From JAIVJN01 sp036732565 (GTDB lineage Bacteria; Acidobacteriota; Vicinamibacteria; Vicinamibacterales; UBA2999): a stretch of 5,445 bases of DNA. The stretch is taken from NCBI GenBank assembly GCA_036732565.1, contig DAINCF010000492.1, positions 1 through 5,445 of the forward strand, written 5' to 3'. The translations under genes were made by a program, and so were the position numbers. The notes below the pieces were generated by a model. It ran no database searches. It had not been told where the DNA came from and saw only the letters and a list, made by a program, of their open reading frames with translations. This document shows positions 1-4,199 of this stretch, in pieces (position 1 is the stretch's first letter; each line of letters begins with the position of its first letter).

Positions 1-222
1 GTGGCGCTCCACCTCCGGCGCGCTCCAGGCGCGCGTCGGGTCCCGACCGGGCCCTTGCAGACGCACCAGCCATGACGCCAACGACTCGCCGGGGTGGCGC
101 GGTGGACAGCGTGCGCAATCGTCTTCGGTGGGGCGGTCGAGCAGGAGGCGAACCAGGGCGGCCTGGAGCGGGCGGTGCCGTGCGCCCGCGACCGAGAGCA
201 CGGCGGCATCGTGACAGGTCAT
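1..222 (-). CDS. Unidentified protein, N-terminal 74 residues (gene runs off the left edge)
   Basis: The minus strand is open from a TAA at 304-306 to the window edge. The best start is ATG at 222-220, because GGAGG (229-233) lies six bases upstream, and the only in-frame ATG, GTG or TTG before this point is that ATG. The protein begins MTCHDAAVLSVAGARH and has a later CARC pair (about residues 36-39), a leucine/arginine-rich helix between them (about residues 22-33), and no signal peptide or membrane segment. Codon third positions are mostly G or C, as in the confident genes. I do not recognise the family. The codon before the chosen start is TGT, so the frame reads C-M-T-C-H across the start, which is the haem-c motif. 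A degraded or differently started multihaem cytochrome is therefore a real alternative. It is transcribed divergently from the TPR gene. Confidence 0.55.
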   Translation of the reverse strand, partial: MTCHDAAVLSVAGARHRPLQAALVRLLLDRPTEDDCARCPPRHPGESLASWLVRLQGPGRDPTRAWSAPEVERH

Positions 223-228
223 ACAGAC

Positions 229-233
229 CCTCC
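229..233 (-). promoter_or_regulatory. Shine-Dalgarno GGAGG for the left-edge minus-strand gene
   Basis: On the minus strand GGAGG is followed by six bases (GTCTGT) and then ATG at 222-220. This is near-ideal spacing and is what decides the start of the left-edge gene. Confidence 0.55.
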
Positions 234-246
234 GACCCCGGCCGCG

Positions 247-263
247 CTGACAAAAAAAGTCAG
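247..263. other. Short hairpin with an A7/T7 loop in the divergent intergenic region
   Basis: CTGAC (247-251) and GTCAG (259-263) are exact inverted repeats flanking seven A's. Read on the minus strand the loop is T7. It sits in the presumed leader of the left-edge gene, eight bases after a GC-rich hairpin (267-288). That order, stem then T tract, faintly recalls an attenuator or terminator, but the gap is too long for a standard intrinsic terminator. The function is unknown. Confidence 0.35.
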
Positions 264-266
264 ACG

Positions 267-288
267 CCGCCGGTTCGAACGCCGGTGG
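267..288. other. GC-rich palindrome centred on TTCGAA (hairpin or operator candidate)
   Basis: CCGCCGG (267-273) can pair with CCGGTGG (282-288), with one G-T pair, around the 8-base loop TTCGAACG. It lies between two divergent genes, so it could be an operator serving both or a structure in the minus-strand leader. The GGTTCGAA string looks like a tRNA T-loop, but no tRNA can be folded around it on either strand. Confidence 0.35.
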
Positions 289-305
289 CCCCTGACCTCG
301 GGATT

Positions 306-311
306 AATATA
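306..311 (-). promoter_or_regulatory. Weak candidate -10 box for the left-edge gene
   Basis: The minus strand reads TATATT here, a 5/6 match to TATAAT, in an AT-rich island within GC-rich DNA. No convincing -35 box lies 16-18 bases upstream. If real, the transcript would start near 299 and carry a leader of roughly 75 bases containing both hairpins of this intergenic region. Confidence 0.25.
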
Positions 312-342
312 GCCGATTCGGGACTCCGTATCGTCGATCCCC

Positions 343-371
343 TTGCCGGTACCGATCCGACTCGCTATAGT
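343..371 (+). promoter_or_regulatory. Sigma70-type promoter for the TPR-lipoprotein gene pair
   Basis: The -35 box TTGCCG (343-348, 4/6 to consensus) and the -10 box TATAGT (366-371, 5/6) are separated by exactly 17 bases. The expected transcription start is near 378, only about eight bases before the ATG at 386. The 5' leader would therefore be extremely short, matching the lack of a normally spaced Shine-Dalgarno (only GGGA at 380-383, two bases before ATG). Confidence 0.6.
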
Positions 372-385
372 GGCGATCTGGGATC

Positions 386-745
386 ATGTCTGCACGTCAA
401 CTCACCCTCGCATTGTTCTTGAGCGTGGTGTCGGTGCCGTCCGTGGCATGGGCCGACCCGCGCAGCGATGCCAAAGAACAAGTCGAGTTCGGGATTCGAG
501 TGGCGCAGCGCGGCCTGTGGCGTGAGGCGATTTACCGCTGGGAGCGCGCCACCCAGATCGACCCGACCTACGCGCAAGCGTTCAACAACCTGGCCGTCGC
601 CTACGAGCACGAAGGCCAGTTGGACAAGGCGCGGGCGGCGTACGAAAAGGCCCTCACGTTGGAACCAAACAACGCGCTGATTCAGCAGAACTTCGATCTC
701 TTCAAGGAGATCAATGACCGCGCAGACAAGAAGGACGGTCAGTAG
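386..745 (+). CDS. Small exported tetratricopeptide-repeat protein
   Basis: This 119-residue protein begins with a clear Sec signal peptide: a short basic start (MSAR), a hydrophobic stretch at residues 6-21, and an A-W-A cleavage site at 21-23 before DP. No lipobox is present, so the mature protein of about 96 residues should be soluble in the periplasm. Two TPR units follow, at about 29-60 (ending A-T-Q-I-D-P) and 61-94 (N-N-L-A-V-A-Y, then A-Y-E-K-A-L-T-L-E-P), with a short charged helix at the end. TPRs mediate protein-protein contacts; the partner is not visible here. The gene overlaps the next one by 32 bases, so the two products are probably made together, and the neighbouring lipoprotein is the obvious candidate partner (inference). 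The start is fixed by the signal peptide and the upstream promoter. Confidence 0.85.
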   Translation: MSARQLTLALFLSVVSVPSVAWADPRSDAKEQVEFGIRVAQRGLWREAIYRWERATQIDPTYAQAFNNLAVAYEHEGQLDKARAAYEKALTLEPNNALIQQNFDLFKEINDRADKKDGQ

Positions 746-1526
746 CCTCCTCCTGGCCACAATCGGCGCACTGGCCGGGTGCACGAGCTACTTCGAAATC
801 CCCATCCAGACACCCATTCAGCCAAAGCTGGATACGTCCGCGTTTCAGCGCGTGCTGGTCGCGGGCTTCATCTCCGGTGGCAGCGAAGAGGTGGATGGCA
901 ACCTGGAGACGGTGCGTCTGCTCCGCAGCCAGTTGAGAACCAAGAGCGAGCTGCGCGTCATCGAAGCCGACGCCTTGCCGCTCGTCGACGTCGCCACCAA
1001 AGAGGGCGGCGACAACGGCGGCACCGCGGAACCGGACGATCCCACGCGCGAGCCCAACCCGCAGTCGGGATCCGAGCCATCCGAGGGGCCGTCGATCCGC
1101 GACGAGAAGGACCTCGAGCCGCTGGAGCGTGTGTTCTCCAACGTCGCCTACTGGAAGCAGATCGGCGAGGAGTACCAACAGCCGCTCATCGTCACCGGCA
1201 CGGTCCTGTTCATGCCGCATTCGCGATCGGGGTTCGTGCAGACCGAGTCCGAGGTCTACGACAGCTTCGGTCGTCGCCGGGTAGTGCCGGTGAGGACGTA
1301 TCGCGAGCGCAAGGGCTTCATCCTGCGCCCGACGTTCATCTTCATCGACGGCCGCACCGGCGAGACGCTGCACAGCGAGACGTTCCGGGAAGAGGTGCTC
1401 TTCAACGCCAATCAGACCACCCCGGCGCTGTCGTCGTACTTCGAGCTGATGGATCGACTGCTGCCGACGTTTCTGAACACGCTGAGTGCACAGAAAATCA
1501 AAGGCACTCGGGTGCTGCTCAAGTAG
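714..1526 (+). CDS. Lipoprotein, possible CsgG/LpoB-like fold
   Basis: The 270-residue product has a lipoprotein signal: T-R-R near the start, a hydrophobic run at 9-21, and the lipobox L-A-G-C at 20-23, so Cys23 should be lipidated. It lacks Asp at +2 (Thr24), which in enterobacteria would favour outer-membrane sorting. A strand-like segment R-V-L-V-A-G-F (46-52) and a following helix of the type E-T-V-R-L-L-R-S-Q-L lead to V-I-E-A. An acidic Gly/Pro/Glu-rich linker occupies about 96-131. The second half has Y-W-K-Q-I-G-E-E-Y and L-I-V-T-G-T-V (158-164). This order recalls the alpha/beta core of CsgG, LpoB and TolB-N type envelope proteins, but the assignment is from pattern only. The start has AAGGAG (704-709) four bases upstream, inside the TPR gene, which suggests translational coupling. 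The role is unknown; envelope assembly is a guess. Confidence 0.8.
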   Translation: MTAQTRRTVSSLLLATIGALAGCTSYFEIPIQTPIQPKLDTSAFQRVLVAGFISGGSEEVDGNLETVRLLRSQLRTKSELRVIEADALPLVDVATKEGGDNGGTAEPDDPTREPNPQSGSEPSEGPSIRDEKDLEPLERVFSNVAYWKQIGEEYQQPLIVTGTVLFMPHSRSGFVQTESEVYDSFGRRRVVPVRTYRERKGFILRPTFIFIDGRTGETLHSETFREEVLFNANQTTPALSSYFELMDRLLPTFLNTLSAQKIKGTRVLLK

Positions 1527-1532
1527 CGCCGG

Positions 1533-1584
1533 ACTGCCCACTGCCGACTGCCGGCGCGGATCTCGGAAGTCGGGAGTCGGCAGT
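1533..1584. repeat. Inverted repeat built from ACTGCC[C/G] heptamers
   Basis: Three tandem 7-mers, ACTGCCC (1533-1539) and ACTGCCG twice (1540-1553), face their complement at 1568-1584 (AGTCGGG, AGTCGGC, AGT). In the best register 1540-1553 pairs with 1571-1584 over 14 positions with one mismatch and a 17-base loop; slipped registers are also possible. It begins seven bases after the lipoprotein stop codon, so its RNA hairpin may help end that transcript, although there is no T tract. Short tandem heptamers of this kind recur in many bacterial genomes. Confidence 0.65.
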
Positions 1585-1651
1585 CAAGCTGAGGTCGTTC
1601 GTGTCGAGGCGACCATCGCGACCGGCGTATCGACACTGGAGGCGCCAGCCC

Positions 1652-1669
1652 GCACCAGGTTCCTGGTGC
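1652..1669. promoter_or_regulatory. 18-bp palindrome, candidate operator upstream of rplU
   Basis: GCACCAGG (1652-1659) and CCTGGTGC (1662-1669) are exact inverted repeats separated by TT, a compact dyad typical of a dimeric regulator site. It lies just upstream of a candidate extended -10 box (1673-1681), so a bound protein would cover the -35 to -20 region. It could equally be a rigid RNA hairpin if transcription starts further upstream. No regulator is encoded in the window. Confidence 0.4.
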
Positions 1670-1672
1670 CTG

Positions 1673-1681
1673 TGATACGAT
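1673..1681 (+). promoter_or_regulatory. Candidate extended -10 promoter for the rplU operon
   Basis: TGATACGAT supplies a TGn element directly before TACGAT, a 4/6 match to TATAAT. No good -35 hexamer is found at 16-18 bases, which an extended -10 can tolerate. Transcription would start near 1688 and give a leader of about 100 bases holding a small hairpin (CCGGC 1690-1694 with GCCGG 1698-1702) and the larger nested repeat at 1716-1773. This is a position-based proposal. Confidence 0.3.
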
Positions 1682-1715
1682 TGGGAGTTCCGGCGGTGCC
1701 GGCCCTCGCACGTGT

Positions 1716-1773
1716 GTAGGGGCGGTTCGCGACTTGTCCACCGAAGCGCGGAGCGGAGGTGGAACCGCCCTAC
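1716..1773. repeat. Nested inverted repeat in front of rplU
   Basis: The outer arms are GTAGGGGCGGTTC (1716-1728) and GAACCGCCCTAC (1762-1773), which pair fully apart from one extra G. Inside lies a second inverted pair, TCCACC (1737-1742) and GGTGGA (1758-1763), whose right half shares two bases with the outer arm, so the two stems compete at that edge. The architecture and the GTAGGGGCGGTTC arm resemble interspersed palindromic repeats that I recall from Vicinamibacteria-like genomes (memory, unverified). It sits in the presumed rplU leader, where it may also influence expression. Its GGAGG (1755-1759) looks like a ribosome site but lies 32 bases before the true start. Confidence 0.65.
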
Positions 1774-1780
1774 GTTCCAC

Positions 1781-1785
1781 GGAGA
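1781..1785 (+). promoter_or_regulatory. Shine-Dalgarno GGAGA that fixes the rplU start
   Basis: GGAGA is followed by six bases and GTG at 1792. This supports the GTG start over the in-frame GTG at 1759, which would add eleven residues encoded by the right arm of the upstream repeat. Confidence 0.6.
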
Positions 1786-1791
1786 CAGACC

Positions 1792-2106
1792 GTGTTTGCC
1801 ATCATTCAGACCTCGGGCCGCCAGTTCCGCGTCGAGCCGGGCGCCGTTATCGAAATCGCCGGCCATGGGCACGAGCAGGGCGCCGAACTGGCGTTCGAGC
1901 AGGTGCTGCTGGTTGGACGGGACGCCGGGGAGCTCGTCGCCGGGGCGCCCTACGTCTCCGGCGCGCGCGTGGTCGGCGTCGTCGACGGCGCGGACAAGGG
2001 TCCCAAGGTTCGCGTGTTCAAGAAGAAGCGGCGGAAGCAGTATCGACGCACGAAGGGTCATCGCGACCAGTTCACGCGCGTCCGGATCACCGACATTCAG
2101 GTCTAA
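1792..2106 (+). CDS. rplU: Large-subunit ribosomal protein bL21
   Basis: The 104-residue product is a structural protein of the 50S subunit that binds 23S rRNA near bL20. From the GTG start it reads M-F-A-I-I-Q-T-S-G-R-Q-F-R-V, the family's standard N-terminus, and it ends with the hallmark basic block V-R-V-F-K-K-K-R-R-K-Q-Y-R-R-T-K-G-H-R at about residues 74-92, followed by Q-F-T-R-V-R-I-T-D-I. The length matches the usual 100-105 residues. It is the first gene of the block and only four bases separate it from rpmA, the near-universal arrangement of these two genes. The GTG start and the upstream hairpins may set its expression; bL21 leader control is known in Firmicutes, but I see no match to that RNA. 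Confidence 0.96.
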   Translation: MFAIIQTSGRQFRVEPGAVIEIAGHGHEQGAELAFEQVLLVGRDAGELVAGAPYVSGARVVGVVDGADKGPKVRVFKKKRRKQYRRTKGHRDQFTRVRITDIQV

Positions 2107-2110
2107 CGTC

Positions 2111-2368
2111 ATGGCACATAAAAAGGGGCAGGGTAGCTCCAGGAACGGTCGCGACAGCAACTCGCAGCGGCTGGGCGTCAAGCGGCACGATGGCAACCTC
2201 GTTCCAGGCGGATCGATCCTGGTGCGCCAGCGCGGCCGTCGCTTCAAGCCGGGCGCCAACGTCGGCCTCGGCAAGGACGACACGTTGTTCGCGAAGGTCA
2301 CGGGCCGTGTGAAGTTCGAAGATCACGGCGCGCGCGGACGCTTCATCAGCATCCAGCCGGTCGAATAA
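2111..2368 (+). CDS. rpmA: Large-subunit ribosomal protein bL27
   Basis: The 85-residue product has the family N-terminus M-A-H-K-K-G-Q-G-S-S-R-N-G-R-D-S, whose flexible tail reaches the peptidyl-transferase centre and contacts tRNA ends. The signature G-x-I-L-V-R-Q-R-G-R-R-F-K-P-G-x-N-V-G at about 34-52 and K-D-D-T-L-F-A at 55-61 are intact. Met1 is directly followed by Ala-His-Lys-Lys, so there is no cleaved N-terminal extension of the Firmicutes type. Only a weak ribosome site (around CAGG at 2098-2101) is visible, so translation probably depends on ribosomes finishing rplU four bases upstream. Confidence 0.97.
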   Translation: MAHKKGQGSSRNGRDSNSQRLGVKRHDGNLVPGGSILVRQRGRRFKPGANVGLGKDDTLFAKVTGRVKFEDHGARGRFISIQPVE

Positions 2369-2377
2369 GCCTTCAAT

Positions 2378-2431
2378 CGTGGGGGGCCGGCTTCAGTCGG
2401 CCCGATGGTCCGCCTGAAGGCAGACCCCACG
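2378..2431. repeat. Double-hairpin palindromic element between rpmA and obgE (REP/BIME-like)
   Basis: Two hairpins lie head to head. The first pairs GGGCCGGC (2384-2391) with GTCGGCCC (2396-2403) around loop TTCA, with one G-T pair. The second pairs GGTCCGCC (2407-2414) with GGCAGACC (2419-2426) around loop TGAA, with one mismatch. The loops are complementary to each other, and the flanks CGTGGGG (2378-2384) and CCCCACG (2425-2431) are exact inverted repeats, so the element can alternatively fold as one long hairpin. This layout is like paired REP units. The right half, read in frame, gives V-R-L-K-A-D-P-T, which I recall as a frequent repeat-derived peptide in Vicinamibacteria-like genomes (unverified). 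Confidence 0.65.
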
Positions 2432-2446
2432 CTTGCACGGCATCTC

Positions 2447-3511
2447 ATGTTCGTCGACGAAGTCGACATCTCCGTCAAAGCAGGCCACGGCGGTCGCGGG
2501 TCGGTCAGCTTCCGCCGCGAGAAGTTCGTGCCACGCGGCGGTCCCGACGGTGGGGACGGCGGCAAGGGCGGATCGGTCTATCTGGTCGCTACGCCTCATC
2601 GCAACACCCTCGTTCACTTCCGCTTCAATCCCGAGTTCAGCGCCGAACGCGGCCGCGATGGCGCCGGCGCGATGAAGTCCGGCAAGCACGGCGCCGATCT
2701 CGAGATCCCTGTACCCGTCGGCACCCTGGCGCAGACCCCCGATCCGGATGAGCCAGGTGCGTTCGTCGTAGTCGCCGATCTGGTGAGTCCCGGTCAGCGG
2801 GTGCTGGTCGCCAAGGGCGGACGAGGCGGATTGGGCAATACGCATTTCGTCAGCTCGACGAATCGCTCACCGCGCAAGGCGCAGCCAGGCGAGCCGGGCG
2901 GAGAATGCCACCTGCATCTGCAGTTGAAGCTGCTGGCCGACATGGGCCTCGTCGGCTTCCCCAACGCTGGTAAGTCGACGCTGATTTCGCGGATCTCCGC
3001 GGCCAAACCGAAGATCGCGGACTACCCGTTCACCACGCTCACGCCGCATCTCGGCGTCGTCACCCTCAGCGACGATCGCAGCTTCGTCGTCGCCGATGTC
3101 CCCGGGCTGATCGAGGGGGCGCACGAAGGACACGGTCTGGGCCATCAATTCCTGCGGCACATCGAACGCACGAAGGTGCTCGTGCACCTGGTCGATGTCT
3201 CCGGCGCGTCGGGACGAGACCCCGTCGAGGATTTCGTCACCATTCGACGCGAGCTGGAGTTCTACAATCCAGAGCTGCTGGAGAAGCCGCAGCTGGTCGC
3301 CGCCAACAAGCTGGACGCGGTCGACGATCCCGATCGTGTGAAGGCGCTCGAGGACAAGGCCCGCGCGCTGGGCCTCCCGTTCCACCGCATCTCGGCGGTC
3401 ACCGGCGAAGGCGTGCCCGCGCTGCTCGAAGCGGCATGGCCGGCGATTGCAGAGGCGCGCGCTGCCGAGGCAGCGGCGATCACCGAGCACGAGTCGGAGG
3501 CTCATCGATGA
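2447..3511 (+). CDS. obgE: Obg-family GTPase, 50S ribosome assembly factor
   Basis: The 354-residue protein is an essential late 50S assembly and stress-response GTPase. The glycine-rich Obg domain (1-157) opens with M-F-V-D-E and has G-G-P-D-G-G-D-G-G-K-G-G-S-V (31-44) and K-x-G-K-H-G (77-82). The G domain follows with G1 G-F-P-N-A-G-K-S (170-177), G2 D-Y-P-F-T-T-L-T-P (192-200), G3 D-V-P-G (217-220), G4 N-K-L-D (287-290) and G5 S-A-V-T-G (316-320), all intact. The protein ends in a short Ala/Glu-rich tail and lacks the OCT domain of Bacillus Obg. An in-frame ATG at 2405 would add 14 residues, but these are encoded by the palindromic element, and the family begins at M-F-V-D, so 2447 is preferred. 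No strong Shine-Dalgarno precedes either start. Its stop overlaps the nadD start (ATGA). Confidence 0.96.
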   Translation: MFVDEVDISVKAGHGGRGSVSFRREKFVPRGGPDGGDGGKGGSVYLVATPHRNTLVHFRFNPEFSAERGRDGAGAMKSGKHGADLEIPVPVGTLAQTPDPDEPGAFVVVADLVSPGQRVLVAKGGRGGLGNTHFVSSTNRSPRKAQPGEPGGECHLHLQLKLLADMGLVGFPNAGKSTLISRISAAKPKIADYPFTTLTPHLGVVTLSDDRSFVVADVPGLIEGAHEGHGLGHQFLRHIERTKVLVHLVDVSGASGRDPVEDFVTIRRELEFYNPELLEKPQLVAANKLDAVDDPDRVKALEDKARALGLPFHRISAVTGEGVPALLEAAWPAIAEARAAEAAAITEHESEAHR

Positions 3512-4194
3512 CGGACGCCGTCCGCGTCGGCGTTCTTGGAGGCACGTTCGATCCCATCCACGTCGGTCATCTCGCTGCCGCGCGCGTCGCGCAGGACACC
3601 CTGCGCTTGACCGAAGTGCGCTTCATTCCGTCGCATCACCCACCGCATCGCCCTGGCGCCCCGCTCGCACCAGGCCACGCGCGGCTGGCGATGATCGAGT
3701 TGGCAATCGAGGACACGCCAGGTTGGCGCGCGTCGGATCTGGAGCTCGCACGTCGAGGCACGTCGTACACCTACGACACGCTCACCGCGCTGCATGCCGA
3801 AGGGCTGAAGCCATCGCAGATTTTTTTCATTCTTGGCGCCGATGCCTTCGCAGAAATTCGGACGTGGTCGCGCTATCCGGCGGTGCTCGACGCCGGGCAT
3901 TTCGTCGTGATCGAGCGGCACGGCACCAAACTGCGTCGGATTCCCGAGCTGGTGCCGGAAATTGCGCCGCGATTGGTCACTCCTGACGAACTGGTGGCCT
4001 CAGAGCGTACCCACATCGTCTTCATCGAAGCCGACACGCCAGAGGTTTCCTCAACGATGGTCCGCGAGCACGTCCGGCGGGGCAACGATGTGGGAGATTT
4101 GGTGACGAGAGGGGTTGCAGATTTCATCACCCGGCATGGGCTGTATCGGACATCCGAGGGCGCGCTTGCACCCGCTGTGGCATCTGGAAGGTAG
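3508..4194 (+). CDS. nadD: Nicotinate-nucleotide adenylyltransferase
   Basis: NadD joins ATP and nicotinate mononucleotide to form deamido-NAD, the penultimate step of NAD synthesis, in the cytoplasm. The 228-residue product has the nucleotidyltransferase motif G-G-T-F-D-P-I-H-V-G-H (11-21), the P-S-H-H-P-P-H segment (41-47), S-Y-T-Y-D-T-L (86-92), I-L-G-A-D-A-F (108-114) and the C-terminal V-S-S-T-M-V-R (180-186), a variant of ISSTxxR. All expected active-site motifs are present and the length is typical. The start is the ATG of the ATGA shared with the obgE stop, with GGAGG at 3496-3500 seven bases upstream. A T7 run at 3821-3827 lies inside codons for I-F-F. A basic or Ala-rich tail of about 13 residues follows the last conserved Y-R. 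Confidence 0.96.
   Translation: MTDAVRVGVLGGTFDPIHVGHLAAARVAQDTLRLTEVRFIPSHHPPHRPGAPLAPGHARLAMIELAIEDTPGWRASDLELARRGTSYTYDTLTALHAEGLKPSQIFFILGADAFAEIRTWSRYPAVLDAGHFVVIERHGTKLRRIPELVPEIAPRLVTPDELVASERTHIVFIEADTPEVSSTMVREHVRRGNDVGDLVTRGVADFITRHGLYRTSEGALAPAVASGR
4186..4191 (+). promoter_or_regulatory. Shine-Dalgarno GGAAGG for rsfS
   Basis: The site forms the last two sense codons of nadD (Gly-Arg) and is eight bases from the ATG at 4200. It supports the longer rsfS start over the internal ATG at 4278, and it suggests translation coupled to nadD. Confidence 0.55.
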
Positions 4195-4199
4195 CTTGC

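Noticed and set aside
252..300. tRNA-like T-arm (GGTTCGAA) near 272-279
   Set aside because: The T-stem does not pair on the plus strand, has a mismatch on the minus strand, and no acceptor, D or anticodon arms or CCA can be found.
72..422. Plus-strand open frames at 72-422 and 94-312
   Set aside because: They are Arg/Gly/Pro-rich with no recognisable motif, run through the divergent intergenic region and the forward promoter, and oppose a minus-strand frame that has a strong Shine-Dalgarno.
711..1541. Long minus-strand open frame of 276 codons
   Set aside because: It is fully antisense to the lipoprotein gene, which has a lipobox and ribosome site. Long antisense frames are expected in GC-rich coding DNA.
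779..1675. Plus-strand open frame of 298 codons in another phase
   Set aside because: It overlaps the lipoprotein gene, has Arg/His-rich shadow composition, and runs on into the palindromic intergenic DNA.
1759..1791. Upstream GTG start for rplU
   Set aside because: The added eleven residues come from the right arm of the repeat; the bL21 N-terminus begins at the GTG of 1792, which has its own ribosome site.
1519..2301. Minus-strand open frame of 260 codons
   Set aside because: It is antisense to the certain genes rplU and rpmA and crosses the repeats.
2867..3505. Minus-strand frames antisense to obgE and comF (2867-3505 and 4524-5177)
   Set aside because: Both oppose genes with complete family motifs and show shadow amino-acid composition.
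3436..3507. Upstream ATG start for nadD inside obgE
   Set aside because: It would add 24 Arg/Gly-rich residues out of phase with obgE codons. The conserved NadD N-terminus and GGAGG at 3496-3500 point to 3508.
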